In this document: piece by piece, positions 24,022 through 36,339 of the stretch
Position numbering within the stretch: the stretch's first letter is position 1
Layout: the number at the start of each line of letters is the position of its first letter
Assembly: GCA_020631735.1 (NCBI GenBank)
Contig: CM036223.1
Location: 8,470,191-8,534,190, forward strand
Length of the DNA: 64,000 nt
Direction: 5' to 3'
DNA from: Saccharum officinarum
Lineage: Eukaryota; Streptophyta; Magnoliopsida; Poales; Poaceae
The notes under the pieces: model-generated
What the model saw: the letters and a program-made list of their open reading frames with translations, nothing else
Told to the model about the DNA's origin: nothing
Database searches by the model: none
Program-made: the position numbers and the translations under genes

Positions 24022-24771
24022 GCGGTGTCGTGGACGAAGACGAGCGCGGTGGTGCGGATGGCAAAGTCGACGAACAGGCGCACCCTATCAGCAAGTCGTG
24101 AAAGGTGTTGCACGAGCTCACATGCAAACCTGCCTTGCCATGGAAGCGGTACATGCCTCCAGTGTAGCACCCACAAACCCGAAGACGGTCATGCTGGTGT
24201 GCGGCTCCCTTATCGCCGTCCTGGTGATCTTCTTCATCGGAGCAAGCTATGGAGGCCTCGGAACCTAGAAGGTAATGGTGAGCGCGGTGATGGCTAGAGG
24301 CGAGGTAAGGGTGGTCACCATGGAGGTGGTCCACGTGTGTGAAGGGTCGTGGCTGTCACCGAGCTAGTGTACTCTAGCGAAGTAGTGGATACCGTATTGC
24401 TCGCAACGGAGTTGAATCTGATCAGTACGTCGAAGAGGAATATCATGGACATGGTCGAGGTCATTGCAGGCATGTACGACACGACTGGAGTCATGTTCAT
24501 TGTCGGGTCAGAGTACTTTGGCGAAGTAGTCAATGACAATCGATGATAATGATGGAACCAAAGTCACGACGAGCGTAGGGGCGTGGCTAATCCCAACAAG
24601 CTTCACCTCCATCATGTGCATCAAGTTCACCATCTTCTGAGAGAGGGAATCGATGCTTACCGCCAGTGAATCTACGGTGTCGAAAGATGGTGCGAACACT
24701 AGGAAGCCATGGGCGCAATCGAATTGCGGAAAAATTTAGGGTTCCACAAATCCAAGGCTCTAGCTACCAAT
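24022..24771 (-). other. Element A 5' interior, gag-like leader frame
   Basis: The minus strand starts after the primer-binding site. The short frame complement(24508-24699) reads as a helix-rich N-terminus (SFDTVDSLAVSIDSLSQKM...), resembling the coiled-coil start of plant retroelement gag, but no zinc knuckle follows. The rest is broken frames. Function is not assignable. Confidence 0.3.
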
Positions 24772-25052
24772 TGTTACGAACCTCCACTACTAAATCACAA
24801 GTACAAGAGTACTTGATACAAATTGGGAAGAATCAGAGGGGATCTAGACCGGGAAGCGCAAGGAATCAAGAAAGATAGCTAGAGAAACTATAGGGGAACT
24901 CCTAGACAAGAGGCAGACGAAGGTACTATTCTTTGTTGATGCCCTCTCTGAATGTCCTCCTTGCTTTAGTAGCTAGAATCCTTCTTCAGTCCAGCCCACT
25001 TAGGTAGCCTGGTCTCGGCCCACAAGGTCACATAGCACCCCAGTCCATGACA
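24772..25052 (-). repeat. Element A right LTR (5' LTR, 281 bp)
   Basis: Starts TGTTACGAACC on the plus strand. Its minus-strand end TAACA is followed by the putative primer-binding site. Aligns with 14896-15179. Confidence 0.6.
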
Positions 25053-25139
25053 CACATGTTTGGGGCTCAACTTCATCTAGGATTGGCTACCCACATGTCA
25101 CCTAGGACAATAGGACAATCACTAAGTTGCTGATGGACC

Positions 25140-26938
25140 GAAAACGGCGACCACAGGGGGTGGTGAATGGGAGTCAAAATTTTCTTTCAAAAATAATTGG
25201 CTACTATTCCAAAATCACCACCAAATGCACGAACAAAACACCGTGATGTCCACGACCCAACTAGTGGGTGGATGTTCCCTAGGAATAAAGCGGGACACCA
25301 CAACCAAGCACGAAACAAGAACTAAACCGAGGGACGAAAAATAGATACTCAACTCCTATGGAGAGGAAGCAAGTTCACAACCTAAAGTACCCATGGCAAC
25401 TGGTGACAAGAGTACTTAGAAAAAGATCCTTGAGATGCTAGAAAATCAATGCAAAAGACGGATCTTAACACGAGCACTTGGAGAGCCCAAACACAAATTT
25501 TTAGCATACAGATGCGGAGGCTCCGTGTTTTCTCCCGGAGGCTCCGCGGTCTGGAGATTCCCGAAGGTTCCACGTTTTTCGTGGAGGCTCCACGGTCTAG
25601 AGATTCATGGAGGTTTCACGTTTTTCGCGGAGGCTCCACGCTGTTCAGAAACAACAACACGAACCAAGGAAGAACGGGTCAAAACTCGATCAAAGCAACT
25701 CAGATTGACTTGAAACTTTGCAGGTAGGTTCTTGGGAGTGTTGAGAAGATATCTTCAAGAAATAAACACTCAATTTCAAGCCTATCAACGGGAAATCGAA
25801 GAATAATGAAAACATGGTTCTTGAGACCTAGACCAAGAAATCACCCGATTTGCGAGCTCGTGAGGAATTAGTTGATTTCCTTCGGTGGAAAGGCTCAACT
25901 CACATCATAGCTCAAATCAAGGCAACAAGAATGAACCAAAATGATCTAGAAATGAAGAATTGGCTCAAGAACGAGAGGGGGAAGAAGAAAATCACGAAGA
26001 ACACATCACAAATCACAAGAACAAAACTTCTTCCAAATCCCCGAGGACACAAGGAGGATTTGGGACCTTCTTTCACACTTGAATTCTTGGTTTTTACACT
26101 AAACACATGGATTAGTGGACCTCTCTCTCACACAATCAACAAGAAGGGGGGAACTGTAACAAAGGATGAAAGAAAAAATGGAGGAGGTGAGGGAGATGGG
26201 GGCTCCCTCATCCTATTTAATAGGGCTATTACACAATCCTAGTTTTGCCCATGGATACAATTGAGTTAAACCACTTAGCCCAAAGGCGTTATGGTCCAAC
26301 CCGGTGTCATCTTCATCCGACGGCCACCGCGCCTCCTCATCAGTAGCTTCACCTCGATGTGAACTCCCCAATGCCGCCACGTCCCGTCTGTTCCTCCTTA
26401 GAACCTCTGCCCGGGTTTTGAGGCCCAACCCATAAACCCGCCACCGATGGTTTTGAGGCCCAAACCACCAAACCCGCTCGTGAGTAGCATACTCCATACG
26501 TGTCCCCTGCCGCTTGACACATGTCACCGCCGTCCTCGATTGGCCGGTCGCCAAGTCCTCTGAGCCCCGCTCGACTTGCACGTCCTCCGTCTTGACTCGG
26601 TCAACACGGTCACTCCCATATACACTTGCGCTTGTCGATGTCCTAGATGTCAGTCACCACGGCTGGTCACCCGGTCTCTTGGTCCCTCGGTCTAAGCCTC
26701 ATATCTGCCCTTCACCACTTCAGGTCCATCAGCACGACACGTCTCTACTTGACCTTCACCCCGCCATCGACCACTGCCTCTGAGCTCCACACCTGCACAA
26801 CATAAGCCAGGAGACATGTCGCACACATATCTTTTGTCATGGTAGGGTTAGTCACCAGTCAACTTTCTTTGTGGATCATGTTGACAATCACTCATCACAA
26901 AACAAAACACAAGGGCACATTTCAACCTTGTGTTCGCA
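25140..26938 (-). repeat. Element C left LTR (3' LTR, 1,799 bp)
   Basis: Direct repeat of 53788-55600, from 'TGATGGACCGAAAACGGCG' to 'CTTGTGTTCGCA'. It contains repeated 'GGAGGCTCC(G/A)CG' hairpin-like motifs at about 25515-25645. Open frames inside it are incidental. Confidence 0.92.
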
Positions 26939-27599
26939 CCAAATTTTGTCAGACAAGTGTGTGCAGGAGGTTATCTGTGCCATCAAAGCCTGACTTAGCG
27001 ACCATGTCAAGCCTATGCCAAAGGCAATCAGAAGCTTAAAACAATGATCTCGATATCCATTACAGAGCTCAAGTTCACCAATAAGTGCAATTTGGAGCTA
27101 TCTCAATACTCTGACATAGGATAGTATAGACCCATCCTGATCTTTTCAAGTCACTTAGCTTGGTTTTTTAAGTTTTAGCACAAATTCAAGTTTCTCAAGC
27201 AAGTGTGTAACTCAAGGTATGAGCCGTAGCAACTAAGCATATATATGAAGCAAAAGAGATCTCAACACATTCTACACATGCTAGTTGCCATAAGTAGTGG
27301 TGAACACATTTCATGTTTCAATAAGTTTTAATCAAGTTCACAGTTTGGAAAACAAGCTTAGCTCATAACATGCATCAATTGATCAAAAGGAGCCTAAGCC
27401 AAAAGCACATCATGTATATCCATAACATCCCAAACAAGAGCATAGTGTCAATCTAGCTACTATAAGGATGAAGCTCAGGATGCAATATGATACATGATAC
27501 ATGATGATATGATATGCAAGTATGATACAAAAGCAAAAAACAAAGGCTAAACTACAAAGAAAAGCAAAACTAGAATACATCAACCAAAGTTCCCCTCAT
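26939..27599 (-). other. Element C 3' non-coding leader to LTR
   Basis: AT-rich sequence between the RNase H stop and the LTR. No frame or domain was seen, as expected for the 3' untranslated part of a long copia element. Confidence 0.6.
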
Positions 27600-29156
27600 C
27601 TAAAAAGGGAAACAAACTCCAAGCTCCCCTCGCAAGCGAGCAAACTGGGTTTGGTCAAGTGGTTTGGTGAAGATATCTACGAGCTGGTTTTGGGTATCAA
27701 TGTGGTGCAGATCAATATCACCTTTCTCATAGTGGTCACGTAAGAAGTAAAAGCGGACTTCTATGTGCTTTGTCTTTGAGTGGAGGACTAGGTTTTTGGC
27801 TACGCTTATGGCACTGGTGCTATCACAAAACAAAGGCACTCGCCTAAACTCTAACCCAAAGTCTCTCAGAGTAGCTATCATCCAAAGCAACTGGGAACAA
27901 CAAGCAGCAACAGCAACATATTCAGCTTCTATGGTGGATTGGGCGATGCTAGACTGCTTGCAAGAAGACCAAGACATAAGAGAAGATCTAAGAAACAGAC
28001 AAGTCCCAAAAGTGGACTTCCTCTCAACACGACAACCAACATAATCTGCATTAGAATACCCACAAAGAGAAATAGAGGAGGAGGCCGAAAACCAAAGACC
28101 AAACTCAGGTGTGAAACGAAGGTACCTGAGGATCCACTTGATGGCTTGATAATAAGACGTGCGTGGCAAAGACTGAAAGTGTGCGCACAAGCAGACCACA
28201 AACTGGATGTTCGGTCTCGTCGCCGTTAGGTACAGCAAGGATCTGATCATGCTTCGGTATTCCTTCTGGTCCATAGCTTCTCCTTCCTTGTCTTTGTCTA
28301 GGGCCATCGTGGTCGACATGGACGTTGAAAGAGGCTTGGCCTCACCCATATCGAATTTCTTGAGCACATCCTTGGTGTATTTGCCTTGGTGCATGAACAT
28401 CCCCTTGCGAGTTTGCTTGATTTGCAGCCCGTGGAAGGATGTCAATTCATCCATCATGCTCATCTCAAATTCCCTGCTCATAGTATCTGAAAACTTAGCA
28501 ACAAGAGCATGAGAAGAGTCACCAAAGATTATATCATCCATGTATATCTGAACCAAAAGAATATTAGTGTCTTGCTTGAGGAGGAAGAAAGTCTTTTCTA
28601 TGGAACCCATCCTAAAACCTTATCAAGCAAGAAAGCTTTCAAATGCTCATACCAGGCTCTCGGGGCTTGTTTCAAACCATACAAGGCTTTGTGGAGTTTA
28701 AAAACATGGTTGAGGAACTTAGGATTTTCAAAGCCAGGGGGTTGCCTCACATAAACCTTTTCCTCTATGTACCAGTTTAAGAAGGCACTCTTCACATCCA
28801 TCTGATACAACTTGAAGCCTTTCAAAGCTGCAAATGCAAAAAGGATCCTAATGGCTTCTAGACGGGCAACAGGAGCAAAGGTTTCTTCATAGTCTATTCC
28901 CTCTTTTTGGCAAAAACCCTAAGCCACCAATCTCGCCTTGTTTCTCACTACCACCCCATCCTCACTCTGTTTGTTCTTTTAAACCCATTTTGTACCTATG
29001 GGGTGACACTCTGGTGGAGGTGGAACTAAAACCCACACTTGGTTCTGCTCAAAGTTCTCTAACTCCTCATGCATAGCATTGACCCAATCTACATTAGATA
29101 GAGCGTGTCCAATATCTTGAGGCTCAAAAGAAGCTACAAAAGCAGAGTGAGCGAAG
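27600..29156 (-). pseudogene. Element C reverse transcriptase-RNase H (broken)
   Basis: Minus strand. The RT start, upstream of 28825, includes 'DWVNAMHEELENF' at about 29080. The next part is complement(28598-28825), with '[11 protein letters not shown]' and '[11 protein letters not shown]'. The catalytic YMDD is at about 28536. RNase H follows ('NADYVGC', 'CDSTSAI', 'KTKHIEVR...'), then 'LVDIFTKPLD' and the stop near 27600. A 1-base loss near 28617 shifts the frame between 'FLLDK' and the following residues. A further stop is visible near 28918. RT and RNase H would copy element RNA into DNA inside virus-like particles; this copy cannot. Confidence 0.85.
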
Positions 29157-29161
29157 TGTGA

Positions 29162-32100
29162 TGTAACACCCTAGTGTTAGTTAGCCTCATAACGCATTCG
29201 TAATGCATGATCATGGCATGACATTACCATAAGCATCGTCATTTCATGTGCATCCTTGTTTGAAACATGACCTTGCAACATTGTGGTTTCTATATGCTTC
29301 CTTTATGTGTTGCTAGGGTTTTGTATAGATAACATATGTGATGCTATTGTGTGACTTGGGGGCTTGAAAACATCTTTGATATGTTAGTGGAGCAAAATGA
29401 GCTAGGGTTTATGTTCATGTTTTGACCAAAAATCCAATTTGACTAGGTTTGACCTCAGTTTGACCATAGCACTGATCTGCTTTGACTGATTTAAAAGTGG
29501 TACCTAGAGACCTTGCATGGAGGTGCACCCTTTACCAAAGTTGTAGGAAATTTATCAAGGAACAAAAGTCTCAATATGGTCATCTCATGAAAATGTCTTG
29601 AAAATGCTCAAATAGGGATCACCAGTCAGTAATAGTGCTGTTTTCTAGCCTAGTTAGTGTAGTGCTGCTAACTGAACCCTCTAAGCCTCCAACTTAGAAG
29701 TAGAATCAGTTCATGTCCATATTAACAAAGTTTTAGTAAATTTTATAAGCTTCCACTTTGTCAATTGGATCATCTCATGATTCGGCTTAGTTTGGGAACT
29801 ACAGAGCCTGCAAATTGCTACTGTCTGGGAAGTGCAATGTTGCAGATGTTGCAGGACAATGTTGCAGTTGTTTCGGTCATGAAATTTTCTGACCGGGTGG
29901 CCGACCACCGCAGGCCGTTGCCGCCACGTGGCTGCGCCGTGGAAGCCGTACACCGGCGCGTGTCCACCGACTGGGCCACGATGTTCTACATGGTAGCCAC
30001 GGCGCCCTTCACTCGTCCCCTCTCCTCATTTTCATCTCCCTCGCCCTCTGTGCTTGCCGAAGCGGAGGAACGCACCACCGTCGCCGCCGCGAGCTCGCTG
30101 AGCTCGTAAGCCACCGTCGTTGTGCCTCTGCCCTATCCCAATCGCACAAAGCCCCGCTTTGACCCCCTCCACCTCGCCATCCCCTCCGTGGAGCCATCCG
30201 AGCACCAGGGTGGCCGCATTGCTCGGTTCTCCGCCGCGGTGACCTCGCCGGAGCTCCTCCGCGCGAGCGCTCGCCGTGGTCCCGCCTCTCCATAGCACCT
30301 CCGTGCGGGTGCTCGCGCGCACCGGAGTCGCCTAGACACCGTGTAGCTGGGGAGTCTCTCACCGGTGACTGTCACGCCCTCTACCAGCCAGCACCCCGCC
30401 GCCAGTTTGCCGTCGCCGCCATTAACGCCGGCGAGCTCACTCCGGTGAGCTAGCGCCCCGACCACATACACCACTGAGTGCGGGATGTGATGGAGATCAC
30501 GTTGGTGTGGTCGGTTTCCCCGACGACCTCACCGCCGGCGCGAAATCCGACGTCGTCCTCCCTCTCCTGCTCTGCTCTCTATGGTAGGCGGGCCCCGCGT
30601 GTCAGCGCCTTCCCTGTGCTAAGTTTGAGCGGGCCAGCGAGTGGGCCGCGCAGGCCAGGCGTGTCGCGCGCGTTGCCGGGCCGCGCAGGGTCACCGGGCC
30701 GGCCCAGTAGCCTAGTTAGGTTTAGGAAATTGTTTTATTTTTATTTATTTCACAAAATTGATGCTAGATTCAAAAATTTATATCTCTTGATTAATAGATC
30801 CAAACAATGTGGTTACAATTTTGTTGGGTTCCTGGTAATGTCTAGTTTATTATAAAAATATAATGTGTACCATGTTTTGTGATTAATTAAATAGTTATTA
30901 TTTATCTCTTTTATTCGTGTGGAAAAAGGAGAAAATGATATCTCTTTCTGTGAAGCTCCAAATGACATGAAATTTTTATAGTGAACTTCTCATACCATGA
31001 ATAGCTTATGGTTAAATTTTCATGCATTTTGGATGTAGTTTGGTGGAGTAATATAATTATCTTGTTTTGCTTGAATGGATCTTGTGTGAATATTCATAAT
31101 TTTTCTATAGATCCAGTAAGGGTGAAACTTGGTGAGTGTTGTTCCTATGTTAGAATGATGTTAGGAAAAATATGAAATCTGTTGTTTGATACTTTTCAAT
31201 AGGGTTTTCTATTTATGCTAGAACTAGACCTACCATCTGTTATTTTTGATATCTCCATATCTGCTTGTCAAAATGAAGTGAAATTTTTATGATAGCCTAT
31301 GTGAAGCATTAGGTGGTACTGTAATTTTTGTAGATTTTTATATATAGTTTTACTGTATGTTTCTTTAATCACCTAATTAACTAAATAAATTATAAAAGAA
31401 TATTAAATAATTTATTTAGAAGTTGGCACTATACTTTCTGATGTTCCTTTGGTATGCACAACAAGTTGGTAAACTTGGTTTGCTCCAATTGTGCTTTTGA
31501 ATCGTCATTAATTATTTAATTTAGTGAATCTGCCATTTCTGGACAGATTTGCTAGTTAAGAAAATTAACCTATGATAATGATGTTTTCATGCTTGGTGAT
31601 TTATAGCAAAGTTGTTGATAATTTCATGAACTAGTTGCTGGAAAATTTTGGTAGCATTTGGACTTATAGTTTAGAAATGGCAGCTGTTCAAAGTTCGAGT
31701 CAGAATTGTTTTGCTCTCTGTTCTTTTAGAACAGATTTGGTACATGTGCTATTTCAACTTGGTAAATGATGAAATCATGCTTAGATGTTTATAAATGAAA
31801 TGTAGACAAATTCATAAGCTTTCCAGAATGTCCTCTTTCAGGTCATTCGGATTGGTAGAACTCCAGTTGTGAGTTTTCTTAGCTACTGTTGATAATATAT
31901 TGTAAATACTAAATTGCTGAAATCTTGTTATGTGTGTGTAGTCTTAACCTTGTGGCACTTAGTGGTTTCTTAGAGGTGTTCAAACGTGTTAATACCAGAG
32001 AGGAAATTTGCACCTAAGCTTGAAGTGATTTGAATAGAGCACCACATAACTTGGTTTCGTGTTTACAACGTTGCAATGTCATTGCATTCATCTTCACATC

Positions 32101-33828
32101 ATTCATGCACGTCCATAAATCATCATGTCATTTTTGGATGCATACATGAAATTCATTGGATGCATATACATGCAATAGGTGTGCCGAGAATCGTGTTACA
32201 AGCGAAGTTCCGCTGGGCGTGGAACCCGAGGTTGAAGTCCGTTCGAGAACTGGAGGTCCAGTCCGACGAAGCCGGAGAAGACGTGGGAATCGTTCTTGAA
32301 GCCGAACCTCGATCTCTCTTCTTTCGGTTAAGGCAAGCCCCGGAGCATTATAAGCCTCCTACTTTTAAAGCAATTATCTTTATATACATGTTATATGTAT
32401 TGTTGCATTACGTGATAGGAGTTGGTTGAAAACCCTTGCTGCATTGATAACACTCCTTGTCCAGCAATTCGAACCTTGAATCCTAAGTAGACAGGATCGT
32501 ATCTATGCTTAGCCCTGCTAAATTAGACCGGTAGAAGTCGGGTGATTTCCTGTCACCTGCGAGATATAGGGCTTGATCAGGTCACGGTTGGCTATATTTG
32601 CTATCGTGGAAGTGAACCATGTGTAATAAAATGAAATGAGACCGGGCGGGATGATGATAGTGAAACAGCAAGGCATGGAGGCCTTGGGTGTGGATCTATC
32701 CCCGTCTGTGTCGATTAAGGACCGAGACCTGGAGCCTTCTATGTCATTTTGAACACATGCCTGACATTTAGTTGGCCGGCCTGAGGTTGCCGACCGCGAA
32801 GCCTAGTAGCTCAACTCAGGCTACGAAGTCAAAAAGTGAAAGTCGCCTCGGAAGGGAGCCAGAGGGTCCAAGGGCAGGTGAGTTAAAACTCCTGAGCATC
32901 CTGGCCACTGGTATCCCCGAGAACGCGGCGCTATTCGGGCCCACCCTGAGTTGTACCAAAGGTTATCTACGGCTGCTTTTAGCGGGGTTTGCCGGGTGAG
33001 TGTCAGGAATACCCCCCTCAGCTGAGTTGGAATCGATTCGAGTCGCCGTCTCTCCCGGATAGTGAGAAACTTGACTGGTTATCTCCAGCGTAGATACACT
33101 AATTATTAATGATGGTTCGGAATTGATGATAATGATGATGGCCTTATTATACCTACTATGGTTAATATTGTTTGCTCCTAATAAAGTGAGTGCTCTAGTA
33201 CAGGTGCTAATCTAGATGACATGTTAATGATGATTAACTTGATGCTTAAGCATTAATGATTACTTATCTGTAATAAGCTTTTCTGCAAACGAGTCAAGCT
33301 AGCCCACTTTATAAAGCCTTGCATAATCCTTGGTGTCACCGTTGTTTCTGGTTTTTGACGGGTAAGTCTAGCTGAGTACCTTCTCGTACTCAGGGTTTAT
33401 TCCCACCTGTTGCAGGTAGCAGATTCGTACTTGTTGCTGCAAGTATTATCTTCGCCATGTGGGCGTGAAGACTAGACCATATGGGCATGGTCTCTGTAGT
33501 ATCTCTTCTGGTATGCTTTTGCAGGATGTGACTATGTACTGGCAGTATTTGACTTCAATTGGTTTCAGAAATTATGTTGCTTCCGCTAATCTTTACTTTG
33601 GTTTTGTAATAAAAATAATTGTACTCCGATGTATGAGATTACTTTTGAACTGTTGTAACAAGTGTTGTGTTATGTTGAATCATTACGATCCGGTTGCTCT
33701 CGGTTTGGTTTGAAATCCCTCGCGATTTCGTGGACTACCGGAGTTATATGGGCTCAAGTTTGAGAATTTGATCGTTTCGGCGATTGTTTTTGAACTTGTG
33801 CTCTTATAATTTGGATGGTTCCATTACA
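29162..33828. mobile_element. Solo LTR, 4.67 kb, probably Ty3/gypsy
   Basis: It starts TGTAACACCC and ends CCATTACA, giving TG...CA with a TGTAA/TTACA inverted end. It is flanked by a perfect 5-bp duplication TGTGA (29157-29161 and 33829-33833). Removing it restores C's pol frame across the join. No gag or pol and no internal direct repeat were found, so it is a solo LTR. TGTAACACC ends and LTRs of 3-5 kb are typical of the Tekay/Del gypsy lineage in grasses (inference). The GC-rich part at 29,890-30,720 produces long but meaningless open frames. Confidence 0.8.
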
Positions 33829-33833
33829 TGTGA

Positions 33834-34389
33834 GATCTGATGTGACCTAGACCACATGACCCACTAGTCGATGTCGCCGATCATGGTATGAGGTGGGTGG
33901 CGACACTGAATGTGCTGAGGTGCTTCTCTCAAAGAAGTCGCCTCCCCCTTAACAGCAGCTGGGGCCTCCTTAGGTGCAACCAGCGTAGGCTGAGGAGGCG
34001 GCTCGTGCGGCCCCAAGTAGTGGAAGAAGATGGATCAGGGCCGTGAGACGAAGTAGTCATTGCAAACTTGACTAGAGCAGTCAAAGAGGTCGGCTTGGCA
34101 TCTCCCCAATCAGCATTTTCCTCTTTCTCCTCAATAAAGATGCTCTCACCGATCTCCTAATCACCTGCACATTCAAAGATAGGAACCAAACAAGGCATGG
34201 TCTCATCGAAGGTAACCTCATAGGTCTCTATAACTCGGTTAGTTTCAAGGTTAAGTACCTGATAATCATGAGAATGTGAAGTATAACCGAGAAAAATACC
34301 ATTGGAGGAACAAGACTCAAATTTTTCCAAATTACCTTGTTTCAGAATGAAACACTTGCATCCAAACACTCTAAACTAGCTTAGCTTGG
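33834..34389 (-). pseudogene. Element C integrase C-terminus and linker
   Basis: Complement(34157-34369) reads 'FGCKCFILKQGNLEKFES' and 'GIFLGYTSHSHDYQVLN', the copia post-integrase block. A TAG interrupts 'KLS*FRVFGC' at the join with element D. 33834-34150 is the acidic, Pro/Thr-rich linker to RT. The integrase core that should precede it is absent, because D begins at 34390. Confidence 0.75.
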
Positions 34390-36339
34390 TGTAAGGTCCA
34401 AATGGCTAGAGGAGGGGTGAATAGTCTTTAAAAAATTTACAAGCTTCACTAAACAACCACGTTAGTATAAAAGATGGCTAAGCTAATTCTAGCACTAGCT
34501 CAACTATACTATGCAAGCCACTTATACAATTCTAGTGAAGCAAGGCTATGATCTTTAATACACACCAACAAGGCTAAGTCACTAAGCTACTTACTCCTAT
34601 GTGATAAAGGCTACACTAAACAAACTACACTAGGACTAGTACAAGAAAGTAAAGAGCAAGTGACTTGATTCTTATACCAACGATGTAGAGAAGTAATGCA
34701 CTCGAAGAATCAATCACAATGATCAACCACAAGAGAAATCCTCGGCAAAGAGATGACACAAGATTTTTACCGAGGTTCACTTGCTTCCCGGCAAGCTACT
34801 CCTCGTTGTGGCGATACACCCACTTGTCGGTTCGTGAGCTAATCGACTATCAAGAGTCGAGCCCTCGGCGGGCACCACACAACCACACACAAGATGGGGA
34901 TCCTCCAAGCCATGAGCACCACTAGAGTATCCAATTTGTGAACTCCCACGGGGGAAGGATCAAGAACCCCTTACAACACTTGGTGAGGGCTCCAACAATC
35001 TCTAATTGTGAGCTCAATCACCTCCACTGCTCTAAGCCGTCTACCGTGTCAGAAAACACGGAAGAGTAACAAGAAATCCGCAGCAACTCGAAGATCAAGT
35101 GCTTCTAGAATGCAACTCTCAAGCAATGCACTTGAATCTCACTCAATCTCACTCAAGATGTGCAACTAAGCAAAGAGATGAGTGGAGGGGTTATTCTCTA
35201 GCTCAAAGGATGTCTCTAGGTCTCAAAATGTGCAAGAGTTACCCTTAAACCCTGGCCAACTTCTATTTATAGCGAAGGGGTACGCAGCTAGCCATTACCG
35301 GATGACGCAGTGCAAATCGTGCTGACCGGATGCTCCGGTCAGGGTGACCGGACGCGTCGGGTCACTATAGGACAAGCATGAACCGTGCGCATCAGAAGTT
35401 ACCGTTGCCGTGACCGGACGCGCTCTAGTGTTTGACTAGACACACTGCGCCTAGCATCCGGTCGGAGTCCAGTAAGCTCCCGCCGCGACCGGATGCGTCC
35501 GATCGCACGTGACCGGACGCGCCGCGCGTCCGGTCGGCTCTACGACCAGCTCTCCCCTACTGGGTGCCTGACCAAACGCTCCGGTTCCGTGAGGGACCGG
35601 ACGCGCCGGTTGCAAACCCTAGCACCCGCATGCCTGACTGCTACGAGAGCTGACCGGACGCGTCCGGTCAAAACCATGACCGCGTCCGGTGCAGCATCTA
35701 GTCACCACAGTGACCACCGTTCGCCTCTGTTTCTTTTCCAACTTCCGGTGCGGTAGAAAATAGACATTTCACTTCCTCAAAAAGCGCCGAATCCCGAGAG
35801 GGAGAGAGAAACCCAAACCCCTCTCTACCGCTTAAACTCCACTGCTTTCGCAAATGTGCTAACACCACCAAGTGTACACCACCATGTGCATGTGTGTTAG
35901 CATTTCACAAACATTTTCAAGGCGTTATGTTAGCTCTCTACTAGATCCTAATGCATATGCTCAAAACATTGATCTAGTGGCACTTGATTCCCAAGCTAAC
36001 CGTGATTGCCCCTCTTGATAGTCGGCTATGTATCCTAAAACCTGATCAATCACTTCTCTACTCATCTTAGACCTGCAAAAAGAAATCCTATGGTTATACC
36101 TTTGCCTTATGCTCTTAGATCCTTCTCCTCCACTTGAATATCATGTCCATCATTTTATGTGTATCTCCACCATGATCATCATTTCATGTCCATGCACCAT
36201 CTCTTTGTGACCTTGTGGCCATCACTCCTTGCCACATACACCTTCATCACATGTGTTGCTTATGCCTAACTCAAAACACTTAACACATGACATTAGCAAC
36301 TTGGTGTCATTAATTACCAAAACCAAACTTGGGCTTTCA
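34390..36339 (-). repeat. Element D left LTR (3' LTR, 1,950 bp)
   Basis: Runs from TGTAAGGTCCAAATGG to CTTGGGCTTTCA on the plus strand. It holds a cluster of ACCGGA(C/T)GCGTCCGGT-like palindromic motifs at about 35310-35700. Direct repeat of 47891-49835. Confidence 0.93.

Larger units (their letters stand above)
14896..25052 (-). mobile_element. Element A: short-LTR retroelement carrying host-gene fragments (host of B and the hAT)
   Basis: Two similar direct repeats bound the region: 14896-15179 and 24772-25052. On the minus strand each starts T(G/A)TCATG(G/A)ACTGG and ends TAACA. The right copy is followed internally by TTGGTAGCTAGAGCC (complement of 24756-24770), a diverged primer-binding site. 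The left copy is preceded by a purine tract CAAGCGGCGGGGAAT (complement of 15180-15194), a polypurine-tract candidate. Together these indicate an LTR element transcribed on the minus strand. Removing element B and the hAT leaves about 2.4 kb of interior with no reverse transcriptase, so it is non-autonomous. No matching 5-bp target duplication was found (CTTCT versus CACAT). Divergence between the repeats is high, so it is old. Confidence 0.6.

Noticed and set aside
25515..25645. Repeated GGAGGCTCC(G/A)CG words considered as a CRISPR-like array
   Set aside because: Copies are close-packed without uniform spacers, lie in a retrotransposon LTR of a plant genome, and recur in the other LTR.
30009..30474. 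Arg/Gly-rich frames of 96-117 codons around 30.0-30.5 kb that look like a gene
   Set aside because: They sit in the GC-rich part of the solo LTR, overlap one another in different frames, and have no domain.
35493..35756. Frame with repeated Asp-Arg-Thr-Arg motif, repeated again at 48949-49263
   Set aside because: It is the translation of the LTR palindrome cluster; both copies are LTR sequence.
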